From positions 868,001 through 932,000 of the forward strand of contig NZ_JACJPL010000027.1 in the NCBI RefSeq assembly GCF_014696065.1: a stretch of DNA of 64,000 bases. The letters are read 5' to 3'. The notes beneath the pieces were generated by a model, which searched no databases, had not been told where the DNA came from, and saw only the letters and a program-made list of their open reading frames with translations. The DNA comes from Leptolyngbya sp. FACHB-261 (GTDB taxonomy: Bacteria; Cyanobacteriota; Cyanobacteriia; FACHB-261). This document shows, piece by piece, positions 1 to 8,236 of this stretch. Positions within the stretch are counted from its first letter, which is position 1; each line of letters starts with the position of its first letter. The translations under genes were made by a program, and so were the position numbers.

Positions 1-150
1 GGAATAAGAGCTGCGAGTCACGCTCCAAAGCAGAATGGCAATCAGGTCTTCGGACAGAGAATACTCGTGCCAGAGCTGGGTCTTGGGCAGTTTAATCAGG
101 GTTCCGTTTGGGATTAGGCCAGGTCTGGTAGATGCTGAAGTTCTGACCAT
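1..150 (-). CDS. Partial CDS, unrecognised protein (N-terminal 50 residues)
   Basis: An open frame on the minus strand starts with ATG at 150 and runs off the left edge without a stop, giving 50 residues. A full Shine-Dalgarno sequence, AGGAGG, lies about 8 nt upstream of the ATG (near 158-165 on the plus strand). This is one of the strongest ribosome sites in the window and is why I accept the frame. The start reads MVRTSASTRPGLIPNGT, with a helical stretch near residues 34-46. I do not recognise a family and the C-terminal part is missing. The 276 bp between it and the next gene (151-426) is AT-rich and probably holds its promoter. Confidence 0.6.
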   Translation of the reverse strand, partial: MVRTSASTRPGLIPNGTLIKLPKTQLWHEYSLSEDLIAILLWSVTRSSYS

Positions 151-426
151 TGGGACGCCTCCTAGGTGTGAGTTTGAGGAAAGTAGTGGTCACGAGTCGG
201 AATAGCGACGAAAACCCGAATCGAGCGATGCTTTTTCTTACGGTTTCTGCATTAGTGATTATGTCGCTCTAATACATATTTGCTGACTGCTTGTGGCATC
301 AGAATGCGAGGATTTTACCTATAGGTTACTCGGCAATCTAGATTAATGAGCAAAGTACACAGATACCCTATTTAATCTCAATAAATTATTTAGGTTTTGC
401 AATGTTAAGCCCTATGAGTTAAAACC

Positions 427-816
427 TTAACAAAAGGCATTCACGAGGTAGTCCTGCAAGCTCAAAGTACCCGCCTGGCAACGGACTAACGCGAGGTCAA
501 AACGGCAATCAGCATCAGCAAATCCAGGATTCTGACCTAAGAAATCACGCGCTGTTTGCTCAATCTTTTGTTGCTTGCGCAAGGTTAAAGCCAGTAAGCC
601 ATCGCTATCCCAATTCCCTCGGCTACGGGTCTTCACCTCAACGAACGCGAGTTGTAGCGGTGGCTCCCGTAGAGCAACCAAGTCTAACTCACCCCAGCGA
701 CTGTGCCACTGTTGAGCCAAAATTTGCCAGCCCTGAGTTTGAAGGTAAGCAGCAACGAATGCTTCCCCTTGTAAGCCAACCTGTCGAGAACGGGAGTTTC
801 TGGAGGTCATCGGCAT
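427..816 (-). CDS. YraN/UPF0102 family nuclease-fold protein
   Basis: The 129-residue product matches the UPF0102 (YraN) family, small proteins with a Holliday-junction-resolvase-like nuclease fold and no settled function. Visible landmarks are G-x-x-GE at residues 14-18, GELDLVA at 42-48, FVEVKTR at 58-64, and a later KQQKI and RFDLAL. The acidic residues and EVK match the E/D/E-x-K pattern of that fold. I chose the ATG at 816, which gives the usual short leader before the GE motif. A TTG at 861 would add 15 residues, and an ATG at 810 is also possible. It is divergent from the pentapeptide gene at 881. Confidence 0.85.
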   Translation of the reverse strand: MPMTSRNSRSRQVGLQGEAFVAAYLQTQGWQILAQQWHSRWGELDLVALREPPLQLAFVEVKTRSRGNWDSDGLLALTLRKQQKIEQTARDFLGQNPGFADADCRFDLALVRCQAGTLSLQDYLVNAFC

Positions 817-880
817 AGAGGCTGACAGAGGCGCAGCCGGAATTCGGTACGATGAAAGCAAAATCCAGAAGTTTGAAGCA

Positions 881-1393
881 ATGGGATCGCGACACGAACA
901 CGATTGGTTTCACCTCAAAGTTCCCCACCTGCTGCTGGCCCTCCCGCTAGTGCTGCTGCTTGTTCTGGGCGTGATGCTTCCGGTTCAGGCAACAGACTAC
1001 AACAAGGAGTTCCTAGTTGGTTCTGACTTTTCGGGTCGAGTGCTGACCGATTCTAGCTTCACCAAAGCTAATCTGCGCAATGCTAATTTCTCTGGCGCTG
1101 ACCTCAAAGGTGTCAGCTTCTTCGGGGCTAATTTGGAGGCGGCAAATCTGACAGGCGCTGATCTGCGTCAGGCAACGCTGGATGTTGTTCGCTTCACGAA
1201 TGCAGACCTCACCAACGCTGTTCTTGAAGGGGCATTTGCGGTCAATGCCACCTTTGATGGCGCGAAGGTTGATGGCGCTGACTTTACCGACGTGGATTTA
1301 CGTCGGGACGCTCAAATCAGCCTGTGCAAAAAGGCTCAGGGAGTAAATCCGGTAACAGGGCGGAGCACACGCCAAACCTTAGACTGTGACTAA
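881..1393 (+). CDS. Pentapeptide-repeat protein with signal peptide, likely thylakoid lumen or periplasm
   Basis: The 170-residue protein starts with a hydrophobic segment (about residues 13-36, rich in Leu) ending in VQA before TDYN, as in a cleavable signal peptide. Residues about 50-135 are consecutive A(D/N)LxG-type pentapeptides such as [20 protein letters not shown] and TGADL, which fold into a right-handed quadrilateral beta helix. Two cysteines (in the LCKK and LDCD motifs) lie in the C-terminal tail and could form a disulfide in an oxidising compartment. The layout resembles the lumenal pentapeptide proteins of plant and cyanobacterial thylakoids. The biochemical role of these proteins is unknown. 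Confidence 0.88.
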   Translation: MGSRHEHDWFHLKVPHLLLALPLVLLLVLGVMLPVQATDYNKEFLVGSDFSGRVLTDSSFTKANLRNANFSGADLKGVSFFGANLEAANLTGADLRQATLDVVRFTNADLTNAVLEGAFAVNATFDGAKVDGADFTDVDLRRDAQISLCKKAQGVNPVTGRSTRQTLDCD

Positions 1394-1848
1394 ATTAGCT
1401 TCGTCTGTGTGACTCTTGATACCAAGTTTTGATGCTGGTTGAACTGCCAGGTGCTTTGCTCGGTCTCAGTTTTGCGCTGCTTCTAAAGAGTTCTAGAGAT
1501 GCATTCAGCTTGTGTCTAGCTGACCGAAAGCTGTCAGCACTGTGGGTAGAAAGCTAAGGGGCGGATAAAGGTCCGAGCTCCGAGCAGCTACAGTCAGCAA
1601 CTGAGTTCTGAGCCCCCAGCCGCTGCAGCGAACACCGGTTGCACCAGTAGTCCCGGTTTGTACTTTGCCAAGGTCAGCTGTCTTAGCCAACGGGCTCTGA
1701 GGATTGTTTCGATAGTTGCACCGCAGAGTAGAACTCTCATCTACTGTTGTTCGAGTCCCCTCTAAGCGTAAAAGCTTCGCCCGTTAAGCTTCTCATGGTT
1801 TAGTAATAACTTGTGAAGCGTCTATACCTTGAGTAATAAACACTCTTC
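1394..1848. other. Non-coding stretch between the pentapeptide and CNNM genes
   Basis: About 455 bp with no convincing gene. A palindromic AAGCTT...AAGCTT element lies near 1771-1790. A short minus-strand frame (1505-1690) has a low-complexity product and no ribosome site. The promoter of the downstream CNNM gene is presumably in the last 100 bp. Confidence 0.5.
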
Positions 1849-3156
1849 ATGTCCTCCGTCACTTTCGAGATTTTGTTGGTTTTCCTGTTGATCCTCGCTA
1901 ACGGCATTTTCTCAATGTCGGAGATGGCGGTCATTTCTGCACGCAAAGCTCGGTTGCAGCAGTGGGCCAGCGAGGGAGATGGTAAGGCCCAGGCTGCTTT
2001 AGATCTAGCCAATGCTCCAAATAATTTCCTCTCCACGGTTCAGATTGGCATCACGCTAGTTGGCATTCTGGCAGGTGCCTTTGGCGGTGCCACTATCGCT
2101 GAGCCCTTAGCTGCTATCTTCAGCCGTGTCCCACTGCTGGCACCTTACAGTCAAGCGCTTGGGCTAGGTATCGTAGTTGCAGTTATTACCTACCTCTCGC
2201 TAGTGGTCGGGGAACTGGTGCCCAAGCGCCTGGCGTTGAACAACCCTGAGCGCATCGCTTCTACCGTCGCTACACCAATGGGGCAACTCTCTAAAATCGC
2301 GGCCCCAGTTGTTCACCTTTTGGGTATGTCAACCGATCTCGTCATGCGAATGTTAGGCATTCGAGCCTCCACAGAGCCCCCAATCACTGAAGAGGAAATC
2401 CAGGTTTTGATCGAGCAAGGTACTCAGGCAGGCATGTTTGAGCAAGCTGAGCAGGATATGGTCGAGCGGGTATTTCGTCTGGGCGACCAACAGGTGAGTG
2501 CACTGATGACTCCCCGCCGACAGGTGGTTTGGCTAGACCTGGATGACTCTCTCGAAGAGAACCGACACAAGATGTTGAACAGCATCCATTCGCGGTTCCC
2601 GGTCTGTCAAGGCAGTTTAGACAATGTACTGGGGATAATCCAAGTTAAAGACTTATTTGCCCGAAGCACATTTGATGAACCGCTAGACCTGACTACCTCT
2701 CTACGACAGCCCTTAGTAGTTCCTGAAAGCACGCAAGGGTTGAAGGTTCTGGAGTCGTTTAAGCAGACTGGCATGCATACTGCCCTAGCAGTGGACGAGT
2801 ACGGTGGCGTTCAGGGACTGGTCACGCTCTACGACATCCTGGAAGCGATTGTGGGCGATGTGCCTTCAGTCGGAGAGCATACAGAACCTCAGGCAGTACA
2901 GCGGGAGGATGGTTCCTGGTTATTGGACGGTCTGTTGACGGTGGACGAGTTCAAAGATCTCTTTGACCTTGAGGAACTGCCCGGCGAGGAGAGGGGGAGC
3001 TATCAGACCTTAGGTGGCTTCGTTCTGATGTATCTGGGTCACATTCCTTCATCCTCAGAGCATTTCGAGTGGGGTGGGTTGCGCTTTGAAGTCGTAGATA
3101 TGGACGGAAACCGAGTAGACAAGGTCTTAGTCATGGCGGTTAAAACAACTAGCTGA
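1849..3156 (+). CDS. CNNM/CorC (HlyC) family membrane protein with CBS domains
   Basis: The 435-residue protein has three parts: an N-terminal CNNM (DUF21) transmembrane domain (about residues 5-190, with three to four hydrophobic segments and the NNFLSTVQIG and GELVPKRLAL family motifs), a CBS-domain pair (about 205-335, including SALMTPR and LAVDEYGG), and a C-terminal CorC_HlyC domain (about 350-430). Family members are linked to Mg2+/Co2+ export or homeostasis; the older name hemolysin is misleading. Length is normal for the family. The ATG at 1849 is the natural start just ahead of the first membrane helix. It is flanked by non-coding DNA and looks monocistronic. Confidence 0.92.
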   Translation: MSSVTFEILLVFLLILANGIFSMSEMAVISARKARLQQWASEGDGKAQAALDLANAPNNFLSTVQIGITLVGILAGAFGGATIAEPLAAIFSRVPLLAPYSQALGLGIVVAVITYLSLVVGELVPKRLALNNPERIASTVATPMGQLSKIAAPVVHLLGMSTDLVMRMLGIRASTEPPITEEEIQVLIEQGTQAGMFEQAEQDMVERVFRLGDQQVSALMTPRRQVVWLDLDDSLEENRHKMLNSIHSRFPVCQGSLDNVLGIIQVKDLFARSTFDEPLDLTTSLRQPLVVPESTQGLKVLESFKQTGMHTALAVDEYGGVQGLVTLYDILEAIVGDVPSVGEHTEPQAVQREDGSWLLDGLLTVDEFKDLFDLEELPGEERGSYQTLGGFVLMYLGHIPSSSEHFEWGGLRFEVVDMDGNRVDKVLVMAVKTTS

Positions 3157-3352
3157 GTTTGGTTCAACCCAGTACCTATGTCGAATACCGGCCGACTGCC
3201 CCAGAGGCCTATTACTTTCTCTAGTAGTCAATTTCAGTTAGTAGTTAATTACAGTTTTGGGAGTCTACGTCGCTACCCAGTCTTTCGAAACCTCTCGAAC
3301 CTTTGTAGCGACATGGGCCTAACCAGGGCCTCAAGAAGGCTCCAATTTTCTG

Positions 3353-4315
3353 CTAGCGGCGAGAAATTTGAGTTTTCAAGTAGTAGAAAGGGCTGACCAA
3401 ACTACTCCAAACAAACTCCAGCTCACAAGCAGTCACCATATCACCTCTGCTTCGCATACCATATTTAGCGATGTGCAAAATCAACCGTTTCAAGTTACCA
3501 GAAACGACCCTCGCGAACAGCAAAGGACGCTCCCATCGCTTTGAATTTACTAGCCTCAAATGAAAAATGCATAGCCCAGCACCACGAACTGTGGATAGCA
3601 AATAGTCTTTAGTCAATCGATGCACAGAAATCTCATGTTCAAGATGCATCTGTGGGTTATACCAAATCGCCCAACCCGCTCTGTGCAGGTGAAGCAGTGC
3701 CTCAAAATCTTCTCCTGCTAGGCTTGAGCCTGACACACGCCCAATCAGTACTAGTTCTTTAGGTACACTACTCAGCCAAGCTTGGCGACGAATTACCATT
3801 CCCGCTCCAGCGGGTAGGTCTAATACCAGAGGTTTGAAGGGGCGAGGTCGAGTATCCCCTTCTCGAATCGCTAAGAATGACTGGATTCGCTTAAAGTTTG
3901 GCGGTGGCTCTTTATCAAATCTGCCGTGGATTTGACCACCAAAAGCTCCCACGCTGGGATTGCCTTCATCAAAGGTAACTGCTGCGGCAACCCAATCAGA
4001 GGCAGGTAGATTGTCGTCATCCAAAAAACCAACCAGGTTCCCTTTTGCTTCCTCAACAGCACGTTGGCGTGCAAAGGCAAGCCCCTGCCTAGGTTCGAAA
4101 CAATATCTTAGGGCAAAGGGAAACGGTCTATTCTCACTATTCTCAATATAGGTCTTTACAACTGCAGCCGTATTATCTTGACTGTTGTTGTCAACAATTA
4201 GGACTTCCCAGTTTAGATTCTCTGTTTTGATTTGTGCTTGTAGCCTTGCTAACACCTTGGGTAGGCGTAGTGCTCCGTTGTAGGTTGGAATCGCAACCGT
4301 AAAATGAAGAGTCAT
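3353..4315 (-). CDS. hpsE: GT2 glycosyltransferase, HpsE-like (hormogonium polysaccharide type)
   Basis: The 320-residue protein has a GT-A family 2 fold: FTVAIPTYNG at residues 5-14, VDNNSQDNT at 41-49, the metal-binding LDDD at 98-101, then PAGAGMV and an AGEDFEALLHLHRAGW acceptor/catalytic segment around 215-230. The motif order closely follows cyanobacterial HpsE, which transfers sugars in the hormogonium/extracellular polysaccharide pathway needed for gliding. HpsE itself is known from filamentous strains. None of the other hps genes are beside it, so the paralogue assignment is less sure than the fold. The start is ATG. Confidence 0.8.
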   Translation of the reverse strand: MTLHFTVAIPTYNGALRLPKVLARLQAQIKTENLNWEVLIVDNNSQDNTAAVVKTYIENSENRPFPFALRYCFEPRQGLAFARQRAVEEAKGNLVGFLDDDNLPASDWVAAAVTFDEGNPSVGAFGGQIHGRFDKEPPPNFKRIQSFLAIREGDTRPRPFKPLVLDLPAGAGMVIRRQAWLSSVPKELVLIGRVSGSSLAGEDFEALLHLHRAGWAIWYNPQMHLEHEISVHRLTKDYLLSTVRGAGLCIFHLRLVNSKRWERPLLFARVVSGNLKRLILHIAKYGMRSRGDMVTACELEFVWSSLVSPFYYLKTQISRR

Positions 4316-4447
4316 TGTTTATGGGGTCACTAGAAGAACCTGCTAGCCTCACATCTGAGCACCCCTTTCGTAAGAGACTATTCAAAGCAACACTCAAATT
4401 CTTAAGAATTTAAGGTGCCAACAGAGCAAATTTAATCTAGAGGGATG

Positions 4448-6100
4448 TCACAAGGAAACAGGGCTTGCCTCGACGAATAAGGGACGACCGTCGTAGTGCT
4501 GCGGGAGCGGCACACCCATCAGCTGCAGAATAGTCGGTCCCAAATCCACTACATGTCCCTGCTTTAAGCTGCTTCCGGCTGCAATTTTGGGTCCCCGGGC
4601 AAACACAAAACCTCGGTCTCGATGTCCCCCTGGCCGAAAATAGGTTGCAGGTCCAATTCGGCCATATTCAGGGCTATCGATCACATCAGTCGGATGCTCA
4701 TGCCAAACCACGACCAGATCCGCAGGAATCAAACCAGGCTCTGAATCAGTTGGGAATTGGCGAACGCGAATGACTTCCCTCACCATCGGCTCGCCCGTTC
4801 GACCATCGCGGAGCTGATAAATCTGCCCCGTTAACTGTTCACAAATTGAATCGTAATCCGCTTGAGGAACAATCCCTTGAGGTTCTCTGCCTTGTAGGTT
4901 AATTCGCACATAGCCTTCAGAGAAACTTGGCAAGGCAAAAGCTTTCATGCGAGACCAAAGGGGTGAGTACCACAGAGTGGGTTGCCAAAAAAGGGAGTTC
5001 CCTTGTTGCCGCAGTTGATAAGGAGAAGCAAGCCTGTTTTCAGCTTGAGGGCTGAAGTCATGCTCCAGATAAGACTGGTATTTACCAGGCAACCAATAGC
5101 GCAGAAATTTCTTGAGCAGATTCGGTTCGTGAGTCTGTTGCCAGACTTCGCCGGACCAGGTACGCCACTTTGGAGTTTTTACAGCAGGCAGGGATTGCCC
5201 AAGCTTTAGGGAAGTCAGCATGGACTGACCAGGGAAACTGAAGCGGTAAAGAAACTCCGCCATGAAGAGCATGCTGGGCACATCTGTGGCGTTACTGCCC
5301 ATGCCCACCCCTGAAAACGCGACTACAGAGGTTTCTTCAGGCAGGTCTGCCAACAGCTCACCGACACCTTGATCAACTGCCTGAAAAACCTCCAGCATCG
5401 AATCTTGGGAATCCCTAAGTTTCTGCTCGTGCAGGGGATGATCGGGCTGGCTGAGGTGCCAGAAGTCATGGCCAGCAGAGTGAGTTTCACTAAAAACGGT
5501 GACTAATAAATCCCAGCGTTCTTGTTGCAGCAGTGATCGGCAGATAGTAGTACGACGAGCTGCACCGACTTTCAGATTCTCCTTAAGTTGGCTTAGATAC
5601 TCGGTTCTCCACCAGTCACCGTAGTCTTGGCCGCGGGCAGGATGCTTGCCGTATTGACGCTCTAGTTCTGAGAGCAGTGGCTTGGGCGCTGAGCGCCTCG
5701 GCGTATAGGGAGCATGTCCTCCCCAGCCTAGAACCTGGGGGCCGTGGACCTGTTCTGAAAAAACAGTTTGGGGAAGATCGAAAGCAGCAACTCGATAGTT
5801 CGGGCCCAAAGCGTAGAAAGGCGGATGAGCAGCAAAGTTATAGGCGCCAACATCCTCGATTTCATAACTGCCCTCGCGCAATCTGGCTGGGCTCCAATAG
5901 CCAGTGGTATGGGGTAAGCAACCGCTCCAAACCGTGGGCCATGTCGTCTCTGTCGTGTTGTATGGGACATTGGCGAGACGCCCATAAACTCCTGACTCTC
6001 GTAGACGGGCAAGATTCGGCAGGTAGCCTTGAGACATCCAAGTCTCTATTAACAAAGCGTCAGCCCCGTCTAAGCCAATTGCAACCACAGGTGATGTCAT
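4448..6100 (-). CDS. Type I phosphodiesterase / nucleotide pyrophosphatase family (alkaline phosphatase superfamily)
   Basis: The 550-residue protein opens with VVAIGLDGADALLIETW (D11 as first metal ligand), followed by LPNLARL and TTETTWPTVWSG (residues 49-60, holding the nucleophile Thr region). An SETHSAGHDFWH metal cluster sits near the middle and GGHRDRGFVFARG near the C-terminus. This order is that of phosphodiesterase/NPP-like members of the alkaline phosphatase superfamily, which hydrolyse phosphodiesters or related phospho-compounds with two metals. The substrate is not evident. I chose ATG 6100 because it begins two residues before the first beta strand; a TTG at 6160 would add an unconvincing leader. 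No signal peptide is visible. Confidence 0.85.
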   Translation of the reverse strand: MTSPVVAIGLDGADALLIETWMSQGYLPNLARLRESGVYGRLANVPYNTTETTWPTVWSGCLPHTTGYWSPARLREGSYEIEDVGAYNFAAHPPFYALGPNYRVAAFDLPQTVFSEQVHGPQVLGWGGHAPYTPRRSAPKPLLSELERQYGKHPARGQDYGDWWRTEYLSQLKENLKVGAARRTTICRSLLQQERWDLLVTVFSETHSAGHDFWHLSQPDHPLHEQKLRDSQDSMLEVFQAVDQGVGELLADLPEETSVVAFSGVGMGSNATDVPSMLFMAEFLYRFSFPGQSMLTSLKLGQSLPAVKTPKWRTWSGEVWQQTHEPNLLKKFLRYWLPGKYQSYLEHDFSPQAENRLASPYQLRQQGNSLFWQPTLWYSPLWSRMKAFALPSFSEGYVRINLQGREPQGIVPQADYDSICEQLTGQIYQLRDGRTGEPMVREVIRVRQFPTDSEPGLIPADLVVVWHEHPTDVIDSPEYGRIGPATYFRPGGHRDRGFVFARGPKIAAGSSLKQGHVVDLGPTILQLMGVPLPQHYDGRPLFVEASPVSL

Positions 6101-6350
6101 GCTTTTACCAAAACTCAACGAATTGGCAGATGCTGCGACAACCCGTGCACTTAAAGTCAAACGATTAACTTCATTTACGCGCGCTCAACTAACTAACCGG
6201 TGGGTACCGCTCGTAAATCTCAATCTTTATGAAATTTTTCCGATAAGTTCATCAAAATAACTTGTTGCAAAACCCTAAGCTCGAGTTTGACCAAAGCCAA
6301 TTAAGACTGGGCCAAAAGCTATACGGACAGCCATTTCTGTAGCCACAACT

Positions 6351-6388
6351 GCCCTCCTAGGGCACAAAATAAAAGGCCCTAGGAGGGC
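6351..6388 (-). terminator. Hairpin terminator downstream of the 107-residue gene
   Basis: A perfect 13-bp inverted repeat: arms 6351-6363 and 6376-6388, GCCCTCCTAGGGC against its complement, with a 12-nt A/T-rich loop. It lies just past the stop of the minus-strand gene at 6429. There is no T-tract after the stem, so it may stabilise the 3' end rather than act as a classic intrinsic terminator. Confidence 0.6.
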
Positions 6389-6428
6389 GAAGCTAACTTA
6401 TAGAGTCGCACCGAGGAAAGGGTAAGCT

Positions 6429-6752
6429 TTAAGGCTGAATCGAGCCAGTTAATTCTTGCTTTAGAAGACGCAGGACAGCACCAAGGTCTTGCTCTGAGAA
6501 GTTAAGCACTGAAACTTTCTGCTCATCAAATAGCCAAGACAGAAGTTGTGCATCGGTATAGATGTAGTGGTAGCAGCTCTCAGAGCCTCGATAAGCTTGG
6601 TATATCCAGCGTGCCTCTGTCGTGTTCCAAACTAAACAGTCTTTGAAGGTATCTGCAATCCCTCTAGCTGCAGCAGCCAGAAGAGACCGCTGAAATCTCT
6701 CCTCTAGGCTTTCCAACTGGTCTAGCTTCGTACAGTTTGCTGAGGTGATCAC
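6429..6752 (-). CDS. Hypothetical protein, 107 residues
   Basis: A GTG-initiated minus-strand frame with a globular composition: an N-terminal helix (about residues 10-45, with repeated Ala/Leu), WIYQAYRGSE in the middle and a C-terminal helix VLRLLKQEL. I do not recognise a family. The frame is open for a further 23 codons upstream without an ATG, so the true start is uncertain, and no clear ribosome site precedes the GTG. The strong hairpin immediately downstream supports a real transcript. It may be a lineage-specific cyanobacterial protein. Confidence 0.5.
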   Translation of the reverse strand: MITSANCTKLDQLESLEERFQRSLLAAAARGIADTFKDCLVWNTTEARWIYQAYRGSESCYHYIYTDAQLLSWLFDEQKVSVLNFSEQDLGAVLRLLKQELTGSIQP

Positions 6753-7793
6753 GGTTGTAAATTTTGGAGTGGAACCTGCAAAAGTGTTGGGGGTGGGAAC
6801 AGCATTCAGCCAGTGCTACAGATGATCCTCGTATTTCCACGTAGGTATCCACATCTGCCAGCTTGCGCAGAGTTCTACGATGAATGGCGCAGAAATCCCC
6901 CTAACGGCAGTGGCACTCCAAGATCAGAAGCTTCTTTCCTACTCTCTGCTCCTGACCTTGCCCTATAACCCTGATCCAGCTTTGACGATATGCCCGGCTT
7001 GAGCAGAATGAGGTTTGGATGCGGGCTCAGACTTGGCGCTACCAGAATCTCGAGCAAGATGTCGCAGACGAAACCACTGTAAGCAGTGATGTTTCAGGAA
7101 GGGATAAAGCCTCTAGGTTTGGCCTTAGCCTCTCTGAGGCAAGCGGATTCTGATAGTCACTGCGTTAGCTCAAGATATCGAACTCAGCCGCAGGACTTGT
7201 AGCAGCAGGCAGCAAAACTCTACGTTTCCCCTCCTGACCTAGGCTCCAATGATTGGAAGTGAGAAGCCCGGGTGAAGGCTAAGGTTTAGCTGAGGTCCAA
7301 AAGCTTCTGAATATCCTCCCAATAAACTCTCTTACTGCCAGGCCTAAGCAGCAAAAAGCCCCTCATAGCAAAACGAGAGGCTTTAGAATCAGGGTGCATC
7401 TACTTCCAAAGGTGCCCAGTGGAGGCAAAAAACTCCCACTTCTAAAAAAATCAGCCATTACTGCTTGGCTCAAAGGTTTCAACTAAGAATTGACCAAAGT
7501 CTAAGCAGCAAAATCTAGGGTAATGAAGGACACATTGGCTAACCTTCTCAATGATGGATGCTAAACCCTTCTGAGTTTGCTCTACTACCTGTAGAGGTAG
7601 ACTGAGTTTCGGTCAAACCTTCGTTCAAGCCTTCGCTGCCCTCCTCAAACAACGCTGCATTCAAGGATGGCCGTGGTTAGTTCTTCTGTCGCTCTGCAGT
7701 CTTAACTGCTCTTTTCATTTTTAACTGTCCCTCAGTTGTGATTCAAAGCGGCAGAAAGTTTTCTCAAAAGCCTTATTAGTCACACTGGAAGAT
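6753..7793. other. Gene-poor stretch of about 1 kb
   Basis: No convincing protein gene on either strand. Short frames at 6664-6852 and 6875-7057 (minus) lack ribosome sites and have unstructured products. It contains a terminator-like hairpin at 7353-7385 oriented for the minus strand, a second imperfect stem near 7418-7440 (AGTGGAG...CTCCCACT) and a GCCTC/GAGGC palindrome near 7130. These suggest a non-coding RNA or gene remnants. Confidence 0.5.
7353..7385 (-). terminator. Orphan intrinsic terminator, minus strand
   Basis: Read on the minus strand this is AAAGCCTCTC, a 10-nt loop, then GAGGGGCTTT followed directly by more T residues: a nine- to ten-pair stem with one mismatch and a T-tract. 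Arms are 7355-7364 and 7375-7384. No minus-strand protein gene lies upstream of it (7386-8236), which makes it a marker for an unannotated transcript. Confidence 0.55.
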
Positions 7794-8039
7794 ATGAAAA
7801 TTTATACTCCACAACAATTAGCCATTGCTTCAAAAATCCTGCAGGGTTTCGGTGTTCCAGGACCGCATAGCAAGGCTGAGCAGGGCCAAGTCGTTGACAG
7901 TTGGCAGGAGTTCATCAACGCTAGCCGCTCGCTGCCAACAGCTCTAGATGTACTCAACCGAGCCGGAGACAAGACTTACCGAGCTTGCCAGAACGCAGCC
8001 AATAAAATTAAAGCAATCCGGAAGGCCAACTCCCACTAG
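7794..8039 (+). CDS. Small hypothetical protein, 81 residues
   Basis: An ATG start with a GGAAG ribosome site a few bases upstream. The product is basic and mostly helical (QLAIASKILQGFG, then ALDVLNRAGDKTYRACQNAANKIKAIRK), with a single Cys and no signal peptide or membrane segment. I do not recognise a family. It is followed at about 120 bp by a very strong bidirectional hairpin, which supports a transcribed gene. It could be a small nucleic-acid-binding or regulatory protein, but this is only inferred from charge. Confidence 0.6.
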   Translation: MKIYTPQQLAIASKILQGFGVPGPHSKAEQGQVVDSWQEFINASRSLPTALDVLNRAGDKTYRACQNAANKIKAIRKANSH

Positions 8040-8157
8040 AGGCGCAAACCGTAGGTTGCACGGATGCAGAAGCTTTCCATGGAGTGCTCCGCGTCTTCGC
8101 CGGCTCGAATGAAACTGAGCAGCAGCAGAACACGCTAGTTGCAACCGAGTACTCAAC

Positions 8158-8212
8158 AGGCATCATTAACCTTGAGGACGCAGAATCTTGGCCTTCAAGG
8201 TTAATGATGCCT
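8158..8212. terminator. Perfect 18-bp inverted repeat, bidirectional terminator
   Basis: Arms 8158-8175 (AGGCATCATTAACCTTGA) and 8195-8212 are exact complements over 18 bp around a 19-nt loop. It sits between two convergent genes (ending at 8039 on plus and 8237 on minus), as expected for a shared transcription end. T-tracts are absent. Confidence 0.7.
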
Positions 8213-8236
8213 AGAAGTCGGCAAGGGTGAAGGCAA

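Noticed and set aside
1740-1765. tRNA T-loop-like GTTCGAGTCCC
   Set aside because: The flanking bases do not pair as a T stem and no acceptor, D or anticodon arms fit around it.
3178-3396. Small plus-strand frame of 72 codons
   Set aside because: No ribosome site, Ser/Arg-rich unstructured product, and it overlaps the end of the glycosyltransferase gene on the other strand.
6875-7057. Small minus-strand frame of 60 codons
   Set aside because: No ribosome site and a composition unlike a protein; it lies in the gene-poor stretch.
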